The notes below the pieces were generated by a model. The model did not search any database. It saw only the letters and a program-made list of their open reading frames with translations, and was not told the DNA's origin. Of a stretch of DNA of 64,000 nucleotides, positions 40,733 to 49,081 are shown piece by piece (positions within the stretch are counted from its first letter, which is position 1; every line of letters starts with the position of its first letter). Origin of the DNA: Paucibacter sp. DJ2R-2. Lineage in GTDB: Bacteria > Pseudomonadota > Gammaproteobacteria > Burkholderiales > Burkholderiaceae_C. Made by a program: the position numbers and the translations under genes. The stretch is taken from positions 1,240,001 to 1,304,000 of the forward strand of contig NZ_JAJIRT010000001.1 in NCBI RefSeq assembly GCF_025717675.1, in the 5' to 3' direction.

Positions 40733-42130
40733 ATGAACAACGTCGCTTCCGACCTGGTCGAAAACCTGACCTTTGACGAACTGCAGATCGGCCAGGGCGC
40801 CCGCCTGGTGCGCACCCTGAGCGCCCAGGACATCGCCGCCTTTGCCGCTGTCTCCGGCGACAGCAACCCCGCCCACCTGGACAGCGGCGACGGCACGGCG
40901 CCGCTGATGCACGAGGTGGTCGGCCACGGCATGTGGAGCGGCGCCCTGGTCTCGGCCTTGCTGGGCACCCAGTTCCCCGGCGCCGGCACCCGCTATCTGG
41001 ACCAGAGCCTGCATTTCATCGCCCCAGTGCGCGTCGGCGATACGCTGACCGTCAGCGTCACGGTCACGGCCAAAGACGCCGCGCGCGGCGCCGTCGAGCT
41101 GGCCTGCGAGCTGATCAACCAGAAGGGCGAGCGCGTCGCCAGCGGCATCGCCCGCGTGCTGGCGCCGACGCAAAAGGTCCGCCTGCCGCGAAGCAGCCGG
41201 CCCGAGATCCACCTCTTCGACCCGCAAGCGCGTTTCAATGCCTTGCTGGCCCTGGGCCGAGCGCTGCCGGCCGTGCGCTGCGCCGTGGTCCACCCCTGCG
41301 ACGAAGCCTCGCTGACTGGCGCCGTCGATGCTGCGCGTTTGGGTCTGCTGGACCCGGTCTTGATCGGCCCGGAGGCTCGCCTGCGCGCGGTCGCGGAGGC
41401 CTGCGGCCTGGATCTGGGCGGCCTGGACATCATCGCCATGCCGCACAGCCACGCGGCGGCCGAACATGCGGCCGAGCTGGCCGCCAGCGGCGCCGTGGCC
41501 AGCCTGATGAAAGGCAGCCTGCACACCGACGAGCTGGTCCGCGCCGTGCTGGCGCGCAAGGAGCTTCGCACCGGCCGGCGCATGTCCCATGTGTTCCGCT
41601 TCGATGTGCCGCTCTACAGCAAGCCTTTGCTGATCACCGACGCCGCGCTCAACATCCGGCCGACCCTGGACGAGAAGCGCGACATCGTGCAGAACGCCAT
41701 CGACTTCGCACGCGTGCTCGGCGTCGATCGGCCCCATGTGGCCCTGCTGTCGGCGGTCGAGACCGTCAACGCCAACATCCCCTCCACCCTGGACGCGGCC
41801 GCGCTGTGCAAGATGGCCGACCGCGGCCAGATCAGCGGCGGCGTGCTCGACGGCCCGCTGGCCTTTGACAACGCCATCTCGGCGGAAGCGGCTCGCATCA
41901 AGGGCATTGCCTCGCCGGTGGCCGGCCAGGCCGATATCTTGGCCGTGCCCGATCTGGAAAGCGGCAATATGCTGGCCAAGCAGCTCGAATACCTGGCCGG
42001 CGCCACCGGGGCCGGCATCGTGCTCGGCGCCCGAGTGCCCATCGCCCTGACCAGCCGGGCAGACGGGCCCATGGCGCGGGCGTCCTCGGCGCTGCTGGTA
42101 CAGCTGGTGGCGCAGGCAGCAGCCCGCTGA
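40733..42130 (+). CDS. Bifunctional MaoC-like enoyl-CoA hydratase / phosphate acetyltransferase
   Basis: A 465-aa fusion. Residues 1-150 are a MaoC/hot-dog hydratase domain (AFAAVSGDSNPAHLD with the hydratase motif, then HGMWSGALVSALLG). Residues 165-465 are a PTA_PTB domain (LDPVLIGPEARLRAVA, SLMKGSLHTDELVRAVL, VALLSAVETVN, ADILAVPDLESGN). It would interconvert acyl-CoA and acyl-phosphate. Acetate kinase, FabI and DUF3141 genes lie on the other strand about 3.7 kb away, and this set often travels together in betaproteobacteria. Confidence 0.92.
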   Translation: MNNVASDLVENLTFDELQIGQGARLVRTLSAQDIAAFAAVSGDSNPAHLDSGDGTAPLMHEVVGHGMWSGALVSALLGTQFPGAGTRYLDQSLHFIAPVRVGDTLTVSVTVTAKDAARGAVELACELINQKGERVASGIARVLAPTQKVRLPRSSRPEIHLFDPQARFNALLALGRALPAVRCAVVHPCDEASLTGAVDAARLGLLDPVLIGPEARLRAVAEACGLDLGGLDIIAMPHSHAAAEHAAELAASGAVASLMKGSLHTDELVRAVLARKELRTGRRMSHVFRFDVPLYSKPLLITDAALNIRPTLDEKRDIVQNAIDFARVLGVDRPHVALLSAVETVNANIPSTLDAAALCKMADRGQISGGVLDGPLAFDNAISAEAARIKGIASPVAGQADILAVPDLESGNMLAKQLEYLAGATGAGIVLGARVPIALTSRADGPMARASSALLVQLVAQAAAR

Positions 42131-42287
42131 AGAGCCGCTCTTGTGGGGTTTGAATTACGAGCCCTCGCGGTGCTTGTCGATTCCGCCCATGCTGGAACGT
42201 CGTAGGGCTGATGAGCGCCGTATCGTTCATTCAAGCATTCATACATTCAGCAAGCCCACCGACCTCACTCACAGGAGCGCCCCATCC

Positions 42288-42731
42288 ATGGCCACCACCC
42301 AGAAGATGATCTTCATCAGCCTGCCCGTGCAGGACCTCCCGGCTTCGACCGCCTTCTACCAAGCCCTGGGCTTTGAGCCCAACCCGCAGTTTAGCGACGA
42401 GGCCGGCACGGCCATGGTCTGGAGCGAGGCCATCCATGTGATGCTGCTCACGCACGCCAAATGGCGCAGCTTCACCGACCGCCCCTTCCCGGCCGCCGGC
42501 ACAGCCGGGTCGATGCTGAACCTGTCACTGGACAGCCGAGAAGCCGTCGACGCCATGAACACCTCCGCCGCCGCCCACGGCGGCAAGGCCGATGTGAACC
42601 CGGTGCAGGACTTGGGTTTCATGTACGCCCGTGATCTGTCCGACCCGGACGGGCATTTGTGGGGCGCGTTCTGGATGGACCCGGCGGCGATTCCAGGTGC
42701 GGGGGCGGGGGCGGGGCAGCACGGCGAGTGA
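42288..42731 (+). CDS. VOC-family (glyoxalase/bleomycin resistance-like) protein
   Basis: A 147-aa cytoplasmic protein of the vicinal-oxygen-chelate fold. FISLPVQDLPASTAFYQALG at the start and YARDLSDPDGHLWGAFWMDP at the end are typical. The ATG at 42288 has an AGGAG site 9-14 bases upstream; the earlier frame is not convincing. Such proteins often act as small-molecule lyases or binding proteins. It sits at the left edge of the accessory stretch after the MaoC-Pta gene. Confidence 0.85.
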   Translation: MATTQKMIFISLPVQDLPASTAFYQALGFEPNPQFSDEAGTAMVWSEAIHVMLLTHAKWRSFTDRPFPAAGTAGSMLNLSLDSREAVDAMNTSAAAHGGKADVNPVQDLGFMYARDLSDPDGHLWGAFWMDPAAIPGAGAGAGQHGE

Positions 42732-42828
42732 GGGGGTTAGGTCCCGCCTGGTTCAGACCCAGTGGCGGGTGCGAGCCCGGGGCCAGTCGAGCTGCCCACG
42801 CCCCCTGCCTATACGGTGCGTGGCTTTG

Positions 42829-43239
42829 CTAGAAGAACAAGCTGCGCAGGAACTCCGCCGTTTCCGGGGACAGCCCCACGATCTTGTTGGTGGCCTGCCG
42901 GTAGAGCTTGAAGTTCAACTCGGTCTCAGGGCGGCCGGCATCCCAGTCGGAGAAAGGCTTCAACTCGGTCCTGCCGAGACTGCGCTTGGCCTGAGCCATC
43001 CGACGGACGGTGATGTTGACCCTTGGCGTCTGGCGCTCGATGTCAGCTCTTCTCGGAGTGGGCTCGGCTGCCACGACCGTTCCCAAGGCGATCAGGCCAG
43101 CACCGCCTTCGTTCTCGCTGGCGAAGACGAAGACCTCATCGCCTGCTTCAATGTGCTTGCCGCCATACATCGTCTTCTGAGCCTCAAAGATCCAGGACGC
43201 TGCGCGTGCATCGGTGACTTCGGTCTTGATGGCGTACAT
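42829..43239 (-). CDS. Conserved hypothetical protein, possible PUA/EVE-like fold
   Basis: A 136-aa protein not assigned to a named family. MYAIKTEVTDARAASWIFEA at the start and VFVFASENEGGAGLIALGTV suggest a small beta-rich domain of the kind seen in EVE/ASCH-like nucleic-acid binding proteins; this is a weak inference. No signal peptide or membrane segment is present. It is on the minus strand, facing the VOC gene, in the region of falling GC. Confidence 0.65.
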   Translation of the reverse strand: MYAIKTEVTDARAASWIFEAQKTMYGGKHIEAGDEVFVFASENEGGAGLIALGTVVAAEPTPRRADIERQTPRVNITVRRMAQAKRSLGRTELKPFSDWDAGRPETELNFKLYRQATNKIVGLSPETAEFLRSLFF

Positions 43240-43336
43240 GGACTGAATGGCGGGCTGGGCTGCTGCAGAAGTTACTGCACCCTGCTAAAGGTTCAGCATG
43301 GACCGTTGGTTCTCCGACTGAACGAGTGGCTCAGTC

Positions 43337-43771
43337 TCACTGAGCTTTGATGCGCCCAGCGACGACGAGCGCGGCGGCGATAGCGCAGATGGCGGCCTGA
43401 ACGTGCAAGGCATTCCTGAGCTCTACCCAACAGGCTGTGCCGCCGCCGACGCACTGATAGGAATCGACTGGACCGGAAAAGCTGCCATCCAATCCAAAGA
43501 CGGGAGCAAGGATCAGGAGGCAGCAAGCCACAAGGCCAAACCCCAGTGTCTTCACAGCCAAAGTTTGGCCTCGAAACATCGAACGCAGCAGCACCGAGGC
43601 GAATGCACCAGCCATTGCAAGGCAGATCATCAAAGACGCCGTACTGCTGGCTAGTTTTGTGACCGAGCCGTAGGCAAGGAGCAGCCACACCACCGCCGAC
43701 AAAGCGGGCAACAACTGCCCAAGCTCGATGTGTGGGTCGATGGTCTTGCTAGGTGGGTTCGGGTCCGACAT
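43337..43771 (-). CDS. Hypothetical membrane protein with four TM segments
   Basis: A 144-aa protein with four hydrophobic stretches (LLPALSAVVWLLLAYGSV, MICLAMAGAFASVLL, LGFGLVACCLLILAPVFG, AAICAIAAALVVAG) and a Cys pair in the large loop (YQCVGGGTACW). No family recognised. It lies between orphan genes on the minus strand. Start MSDPNPPSK. Confidence 0.6.
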   Translation of the reverse strand: MSDPNPPSKTIDPHIELGQLLPALSAVVWLLLAYGSVTKLASSTASLMICLAMAGAFASVLLRSMFRGQTLAVKTLGFGLVACCLLILAPVFGLDGSFSGPVDSYQCVGGGTACWVELRNALHVQAAICAIAAALVVAGRIKAQ

Positions 43772-44512
43772 GTGTCACCTGGGTCGCGGGAGAGTGAAGG
43801 CCAACGAGGCTGACGAACAAGCCGAGATACACGCCACCCACGCCGCCTGGTGCGTGTGAATGTCTGCGAGGGCGAGTCGTTGAGCTCATCGTTGAGATGG
43901 AATCGGTAGGCTCCGTTTTCGGGGTCTGCGCCGGATTGTGCCGCCTGCCAGCCGCGTTATGGAACCCCGGTTTGCCCGAAGCTCGCTCACGCGGCCTTCT
44001 CAATGCCATGCACGATGCAAGACACAGGACTCAGCGTCTGACCTTGGCGTGGCCTCGGTAGTTCAAGAGGTTCAGCTGCTTGTTGTGGCAGATGTCCAGC
44101 AACAACCATAGGCGCCAAGGCAAGGATGTGCGGGCAGCTACGTCGCGGCAATGGTGCAAAGGGGTCAGGCCTTGCCCTGAAACATAAGGCGTGACCGCGC
44201 CACCTGGACCCCGCCGCTCTGCAAGGTGCGATGACGGCTCAGACCGCCGGCGGAAAAGAATGACCACCCCGTTGTGGCGCGCAGCGCCAGCACCTCCGAC
44301 CCCGTGATGCAGATGGAGGCCAGCTAACCCGCATTCGGGTCCGGAGCACCGACCTGTTGACTGCTACAAGGCAGTCTAAGAGTGGGCGTAGTTTCTCTGT
44401 GTACCCCTTCGTCCCTCGATGTACGAGATGGCAATAAGCTAGGGTCAGGTCTCGATGAGAAATCAGAACGACGGAGTTGAAGAGAAGGAAAGCCCCTGTA
44501 AGGCATCAGGCT
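43772..44512. other. 741-base region without a confident gene
   Basis: I find no well-supported gene here. It holds one copy of a 50-bp repeat (43930-43979), a small hairpin ACCCG-CATT-CGGGT at 44327-44340, and a weak minus-strand frame at 44031-44267 with GLTPLHHCRD and LNLLNYRGHAKV, which faintly recalls ankyrin repeats. It is probably a decayed accessory gene. Confidence 0.5.
43930..43979. repeat. 50-bp direct repeat, copy A
   Basis: It begins GCCGGATTGTGCCGC and, after ten variable bases, continues CGTTATGGAA and so on to CCCGA. It aligns without gaps to copy B at 45803-45852 in the same orientation. It lies upstream of the minus-strand membrane-protein gene. Confidence 0.7.
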
Positions 44513-45088
44513 TCACTTGCGACCACCAGGAACCAAAGAGAAGGACGTCCTCGTGTGGGTGAGACCGTCCTGGGCAGCGAGATTTGTCAATTCCGCGGTG
44601 TATTCGCCGCGGGCAAGTGTGACCCAACCAATGCTCCGCGACTTTCGGTTGTTGGAGTGGCTCTGAAGGCACAACGTTACAAACTTCGAATCGACAACGA
44701 CAGAACTATCGTTTGCCCTGCGAATGACCACTCTGATTGGTATGGGGCGACCGTACTCTGCTTGTCCTGCCAGCGACATTGGGTTGCTCTGGCAGCCTGC
44801 AGCGTAGTTGTTGCCAACAATCTTGTCTTGAAGACGGGCCTCAGTTGAAGCGAACTCGAATTCCAGAAGGAACTGGTAGCTCTTGTCAACTGGGACAGTG
44901 AATGAACTGGAGGTCGCGATGCCTGCAGTTTGAAGCGGTAGTGCTGTACTGCCAATAAGGGGCGGAAACACGCACAGCCCAACGATCCACATTGCCGGGC
45001 CGATGATGCCGTTCTGACAGAGAGCGTATGCAGTTGGTCCCATATACAGCCGAACGTTTGCGCTGAGTTTCGAGCAGCTGATGGGCAC
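44513..45088 (-). CDS. Hypothetical membrane-anchored protein (DUF5625-like), possibly frameshifted
   Basis: A 191-aa frame from GTG 45088. A transmembrane segment (IIGPAMWIVGLCVFPPLIG) is followed by a soluble domain with FTVPVDKSYQFLLEFEF, which reminds me of DUF5625-type small proteins. The start lacks a ribosome site. A better start, MSQVEVSNRSF at 45176, overlaps the upstream stop in ATGA but lies in another frame, so a frameshift near 45085 is possible. GC is low compared with the host. No function assigned. Confidence 0.55.
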   Translation of the reverse strand: MPISCSKLSANVRLYMGPTAYALCQNGIIGPAMWIVGLCVFPPLIGSTALPLQTAGIATSSSFTVPVDKSYQFLLEFEFASTEARLQDKIVGNNYAAGCQSNPMSLAGQAEYGRPIPIRVVIRRANDSSVVVDSKFVTLCLQSHSNNRKSRSIGWVTLARGEYTAELTNLAAQDGLTHTRTSFSLVPGGRK

Positions 45089-45172
45089 GGAAGGTCCAGA
45101 ACGAAACAGAGGCCTGGAGTGGCCAGTCGTCGCGAGTCAGCTTAAACGACCGGTTGGAAACTTCCACCTGAC

Positions 45173-45703
45173 TCATGCGATTGGTTTATAGCCCTTGTCG
45201 GATATTTCAAGATGCAGCGCTACTCGCGCGCAAAGCATCTCAGCAAACGGTATCCCTTGATTCTTGTCGCTTACGACACGAACCAATTCCTTGGTGGAAT
45301 AGCCGACAGTACCGACTTCCACCACCAGCTGTGTCTTGTAACCGATTGGTCGAGCCCTGACCCACGCTGCGTCGGATACGTCAACCTCCTTCGTGGCCAG
45401 TTGGCGACCAAACAAAATCGTTGTCTTTCGCACTTTCTTGGCTCCGGGATCAAGTTCGGACTTGCGCCTCAAACCACGTGCCGCGATCAAACAGAAAATG
45501 ACGAGCAACGTGCTCGCGAAAGCCAATTTTGGGCTCAGACCCAATCTGGTCGAGTCCCAAATCTTAACCACGGCTGTAGCAGACCCAATAGCCGACAAGC
45601 GCCATGTGGTTGGATCGGTGACAAGGTATTCGTCGAGATCGACCAGTGGCATGGAACTTCTAAATTGGCTGTCCAAAAACTCAAAAGCTGCAGCAGCTCG
45701 CAT
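45173..45703 (-). CDS. Hypothetical protein with one TM segment
   Basis: A 176-aa protein with a TM segment (LAFASTLLVIFCLIAARGL) in the middle and a basic-rich C-terminal part (GRQLATKEVDVSDAAWV, EVGTVGYSTKELVRVV). The start may be MRAAAAF (45703) or MPLVDLDEY (45652). It is followed in ATGA overlap by the next short frame, suggesting a two-gene unit. Local GC is well below that of the core genes, suggesting transfer. No family recognised. Confidence 0.55.
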   Translation of the reverse strand: MRAAAAFEFLDSQFRSSMPLVDLDEYLVTDPTTWRLSAIGSATAVVKIWDSTRLGLSPKLAFASTLLVIFCLIAARGLRRKSELDPGAKKVRKTTILFGRQLATKEVDVSDAAWVRARPIGYKTQLVVEVGTVGYSTKELVRVVSDKNQGIPFAEMLCARVALHLEISDKGYKPIA

Positions 45704-45802
45704 CCCTCTGTACGCACGCGAGCGAGAGTACGTGATCGCAATTCGTGAGTTTTGGATTCATGGATGAACTAGGAACCGTAGGCCGACACTTTCGACGGCT
45801 AA

Positions 45803-45852
45803 GCCGGATTGTGCCGCGTACGCGTTCCGTTATCGAATCCTAGTTTCCCCGA
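45803..45852. repeat. 50-bp direct repeat, copy B
   Basis: It begins GCCGGATTGTGCCGC and aligns without gaps to copy A (43930-43979): 15 identical bases, a 10-base variable block, CGTTAT, then 14 of 19 identical. It lies just beyond the orphan gene pair and 16 bases from the fabI stop. Confidence 0.7.
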
Positions 45853-45867
45853 TGCCGGTGCAGCATC

Positions 45868-46695
45868 TCACGCCATATGGTGCAGCCCCCCATCCACATA
45901 CAGCGTGTCCCCCGTCATCCCCGACGCCCCGCCGCCGACCAAAAATGCGACCAGGCGGCCGACTTCGGCGATGTCGATCAGGCGGTGGGCGGGCGCGCGG
46001 CTGACGGCCATGTCGATCAGCTCGTCGAAGTGGTCAATGCCGGAGGCCGCGCGGGTGCGCAGCGGGCCGGGCGAGACAGCGAAGACGCGAACCTGGCGTT
46101 CGGCCAGCTCGCTGGCCAGGTAGCGCACGCTGGACTGCAGCGCGGCCTTGACCGGGCCCATCAGGTTGTAGTGATCCACGACCTTGTCGGCGCCGTGATA
46201 GCTCATGGTGATCAGCGCGCCGCCGGGGTTCATGAGCGGCTCGGCATAACGCGCCATTTCGATGAAGGAATGGCAGGACACCTGCATGGCTTGCAGAAAG
46301 CCGGCCTGCGAGCAGTCGATCACTCGGCCGTGCAGGTCATCGCGCGGCGCAAAGGCGATTGAGTGGATGACGAAGTCCAGCGTTCCCCAGGTCTCGCGCA
46401 GCTGTTCGAACACGGCTTGCATCTGGCCGGGCTGGCTGACGTCCAGCGGCATCAGCAGGCGCGCATCGAGCGCCTCGGCCAGCGGCGCGACATGGGGGCG
46501 AGCCTTGTCGTTGAGGTAGGTGAGTGCAATCTCGGCGCCGAAGGCGCGCAGCTTGGCGGCGCAGCCGAAAGCGATGCTGTCGCCATTGGCCACGCCGACC
46601 ACCAGGCCGCGCTTGCCTTTGAGCATGTCGCCGATGCGGGTGTCCTCGTCCCAGATCTTGGGCAGGGGGTCGCGAGAAGTGTTGTCGTGGTTCAT
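45868..46695 (-). CDS. fabI: Enoyl-ACP reductase FabI-family protein
   Basis: A 275-aa short-chain dehydrogenase of the FabI type, which reduces enoyl-ACP in fatty-acid synthesis. The N-terminal nucleotide motif is VGVANGDSIAFG. The catalytic Tyr-x6-Lys is in HYNLMGPVKAAL, with a second Tyr ten residues earlier (MSYHGADK). The N-terminal extension of about 25 residues is unusual. It starts four bases after DUF3141 ends, so it is cotranscribed with DUF3141 and probably ackA. It is likely a paralogue of the housekeeping FabI. Confidence 0.88.
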   Translation of the reverse strand: MNHDNTSRDPLPKIWDEDTRIGDMLKGKRGLVVGVANGDSIAFGCAAKLRAFGAEIALTYLNDKARPHVAPLAEALDARLLMPLDVSQPGQMQAVFEQLRETWGTLDFVIHSIAFAPRDDLHGRVIDCSQAGFLQAMQVSCHSFIEMARYAEPLMNPGGALITMSYHGADKVVDHYNLMGPVKAALQSSVRYLASELAERQVRVFAVSPGPLRTRAASGIDHFDELIDMAVSRAPAHRLIDIAEVGRLVAFLVGGGASGMTGDTLYVDGGLHHMA

Positions 46696-46699
46696 GGCT

Positions 46700-49045
46700 T
46701 CAGGCCTCCTCTAGGCTGGTGAGCGCCTCGGGCGCGGGAGTAATTGGTGTGGCGAGCTCAAACAGCTCGCGCATGCGCTGCAGCAGAGCGGCGGTGCGAG
46801 GCTCCATCTCACGGACATCGCCGAGGATGTACTCAACCACTTGCAGGGCCGCCACGCGCTCCTCGCGTTGCGGCAGCAGGCGCGGCAGAGCGGCCAGCGC
46901 GGCCTCGGGCTCGAACTCGATGATGACCGACTGCTCGCGGATCATGGCCGCGCGTCGCTCGGGCGTTAGCGAGGCAAAGGGCTCGCGCTGGGTCAGCACC
47001 TCGGCGGAGCGCTCCAGGCGGTCGCGCCGCACCGAGCCGCGCGACTCGGCCAGCAGAATCAGCATGCGGATCACTGTGCTGCGGTAGCCGCCGTTGTCCA
47101 AGCCCAGCAGCATGGCTTGCACCTCGGGCAGGTAGCGCAACTCGGCCGGGTCTTTGTGGATGCGCTCGCGCGCGAAGGGCTTTCCCAACCACTGCATGAA
47201 GGGCGTGCCGTAGAGCGCCAAGAAGCTGCTTTCATAGGCTGCATCGCGCAGGTCGCGCATCAGGTCCATGCCTTGCATCAGGCCCTGGGCCGAGAGCTGC
47301 TCCAGCGCCAGCCAGGGGTTGTCCGGCGCGGCCGGCTGACGCTGGGCCTGCAGCTGCGGAACCAGGCCGCCCAGCCACTTCATCGCAGGGTTGTGGTCAT
47401 CGGCAAAGGCGCGCCGGCTGGTGCGTGCAGGATGGGCGTCACGGATCAACTGCGCCAGCTGCGGCGTGACCAGGGCTTGCACCATGGGGCGCAGGGCCAG
47501 CTCGTAGGCATCGGTACCCAAAGCGGACAAACGGGCCACGGCGGCGAAGTCATGCTCCTGCTCCCGGTCTTGAAACTCCGCGCCGCTGATGTCGCTGAGC
47601 TTGCGCTCGTGGAAGCTGACGACGAAATGCTCGGCATGGCCTTCGCCATGGACCGCGTCGATGGTCATCTCGTACAGGCCCGGCGGCAAGGTCTCGATGG
47701 TCTTCAGCGTCGAGGCCATCTCGGCATGCTCTTTGTTTGCGATCGAGGAGGAGACAAAGATGCCCAGATGCCCGACCTTGTCGTGGACCATATAGAGGAT
47801 GCGCTGGCCGCGGATGCGGATCTCATGCTCATCGGCATAGGTGTCAACGATCCAGTTCAGCGCCTGCTGCGGCGGCGTGATGTTGTCGCCGCGGCTGGCG
47901 AACACGATGATGGGCGAACGAATCGCCTTCAGGTCCAGGTGGCGGCCCGGTTCCAGCTGGGCCTCGCCGCGCGACAGGCGGTTGCCGACGAAGAGTTGCT
48001 CGACGATCCAGCGGATCTCGGCCTCGTTGGAGAAGTGAAAGCCTCCCCACCAACGCTCGAAATCAAGAAAGCTCTGGCGCCGCGTGTCGACCTCGCGGTA
48101 GAGATCGAAATACTTGCCGAAGAAATTGCGGCTGGGGTTGAGCTGCTCGAAGTTGGAGACCAGGTGGGCACCGTCGAATTCGCCATGGCCCAGGTCCGAC
48201 ATCAGCAGCGCCGGCAGCGCGCCGCCGAGCAGGCCACCGTTGTAGCGCATGGGGTTCTCGCCGAGCTTGCCCGACCAGGTGGCCACCGGCGCGCCATTGA
48301 TGACCAGGGGGCCCGAGATCTCGGGGTTGGCCGCCGCCAGCACCAGGGTGGCCCAGCCGCCCTGGCAGTTGCCCACCACCACGGGCTTGGGCGCCTCCGG
48401 GTGTAGGCGGCGGATCTCCTGGATGAAGCCGGCCTCGGCGCGCATCACATCGGCCAGGGTCTGGCCCGGCTCGGGGTGCTGGCGGAAGACGACGAAGTAA
48501 ACCGGGTGACCGGCGCGCAGGGCGACCCCCACCTGGCTGTCATGCTTGAAGCCTCCGATGCCGGCGCCGTGGCCGGCGCGCGGGTCGATGATCATGTAGG
48601 GCCGCTTCCAGTCCATCACCTCGACGCCGGCCGGCGGCGTGATGCGCAAGAGACGGTAGTTCACCGGGCGCGGCAGCTGGCGGCCATCGACGACTTCCTC
48701 GTAGGCGTAGTCCAGCACCGGTGGCGTGCCGGCGGCCTCGTGGTCCAGGTCCTGCTGGCCGCGTTCGCGCAAGGTGTCCAGGGTCAGCAGCAGGCGCTGG
48801 GCCGCGTCGACCCCATAGGCCGCCGCGTCACGCGCCCCATGGCCGCGCCAGGCCGCGAGGGCCAGGTCTTGCCCGAGGCGCAGCCAATCGGCCCAGAGCT
48901 GCTGGCCACGTTCGCCGTGGCTGTGCTGGATGCGCTCGGCATGCTGCCGTTGGGCGGTGTTCAGGCGCTCGGCCTGGCGCGACCAGATGTCGGCATCCTC
49001 GCGCTGGCGTTGGCCCAGATTGTTGACGCTGAAATTGGGAGTCAT
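46700..49045 (-). CDS. DUF3141 protein (PHA synthase-like alpha/beta hydrolase)
   Basis: A 781-aa cytoplasmic protein. A helical N-terminus of about 100 residues precedes an alpha/beta hydrolase core with RPYMIIDPRAGHGAGIGG, the nucleophile elbow VVVGNCQGGWA near residue 223 (Cys in place of Ser, as in PhaC synthases), and VFASRGDNITPP. The C-terminal 250 residues have no domain I recognise. It is encoded between ackA and fabI. The partner genes suggest a role in acyl-CoA or polyester metabolism; this is inference. Confidence 0.88.
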   Translation of the reverse strand: MTPNFSVNNLGQRQREDADIWSRQAERLNTAQRQHAERIQHSHGERGQQLWADWLRLGQDLALAAWRGHGARDAAAYGVDAAQRLLLTLDTLRERGQQDLDHEAAGTPPVLDYAYEEVVDGRQLPRPVNYRLLRITPPAGVEVMDWKRPYMIIDPRAGHGAGIGGFKHDSQVGVALRAGHPVYFVVFRQHPEPGQTLADVMRAEAGFIQEIRRLHPEAPKPVVVGNCQGGWATLVLAAANPEISGPLVINGAPVATWSGKLGENPMRYNGGLLGGALPALLMSDLGHGEFDGAHLVSNFEQLNPSRNFFGKYFDLYREVDTRRQSFLDFERWWGGFHFSNEAEIRWIVEQLFVGNRLSRGEAQLEPGRHLDLKAIRSPIIVFASRGDNITPPQQALNWIVDTYADEHEIRIRGQRILYMVHDKVGHLGIFVSSSIANKEHAEMASTLKTIETLPPGLYEMTIDAVHGEGHAEHFVVSFHERKLSDISGAEFQDREQEHDFAAVARLSALGTDAYELALRPMVQALVTPQLAQLIRDAHPARTSRRAFADDHNPAMKWLGGLVPQLQAQRQPAAPDNPWLALEQLSAQGLMQGMDLMRDLRDAAYESSFLALYGTPFMQWLGKPFARERIHKDPAELRYLPEVQAMLLGLDNGGYRSTVIRMLILLAESRGSVRRDRLERSAEVLTQREPFASLTPERRAAMIREQSVIIEFEPEAALAALPRLLPQREERVAALQVVEYILGDVREMEPRTAALLQRMRELFELATPITPAPEALTSLEEA

Positions 49046-49081
49046 GGGGTTTCGCCTTGAAGTGATTTGGGTACTGCGAGT

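Noticed and set aside
43749-44009. Minus-strand frame of 86 codons overlapping the membrane-protein start
   Set aside because: Low-complexity residues, no start signal, and it runs across the 50-bp repeat.
43930-45852. Integron attC sites
   Set aside because: Repeats lack the GTTRRRY core and the usual long inverted arms, and no integrase is present.
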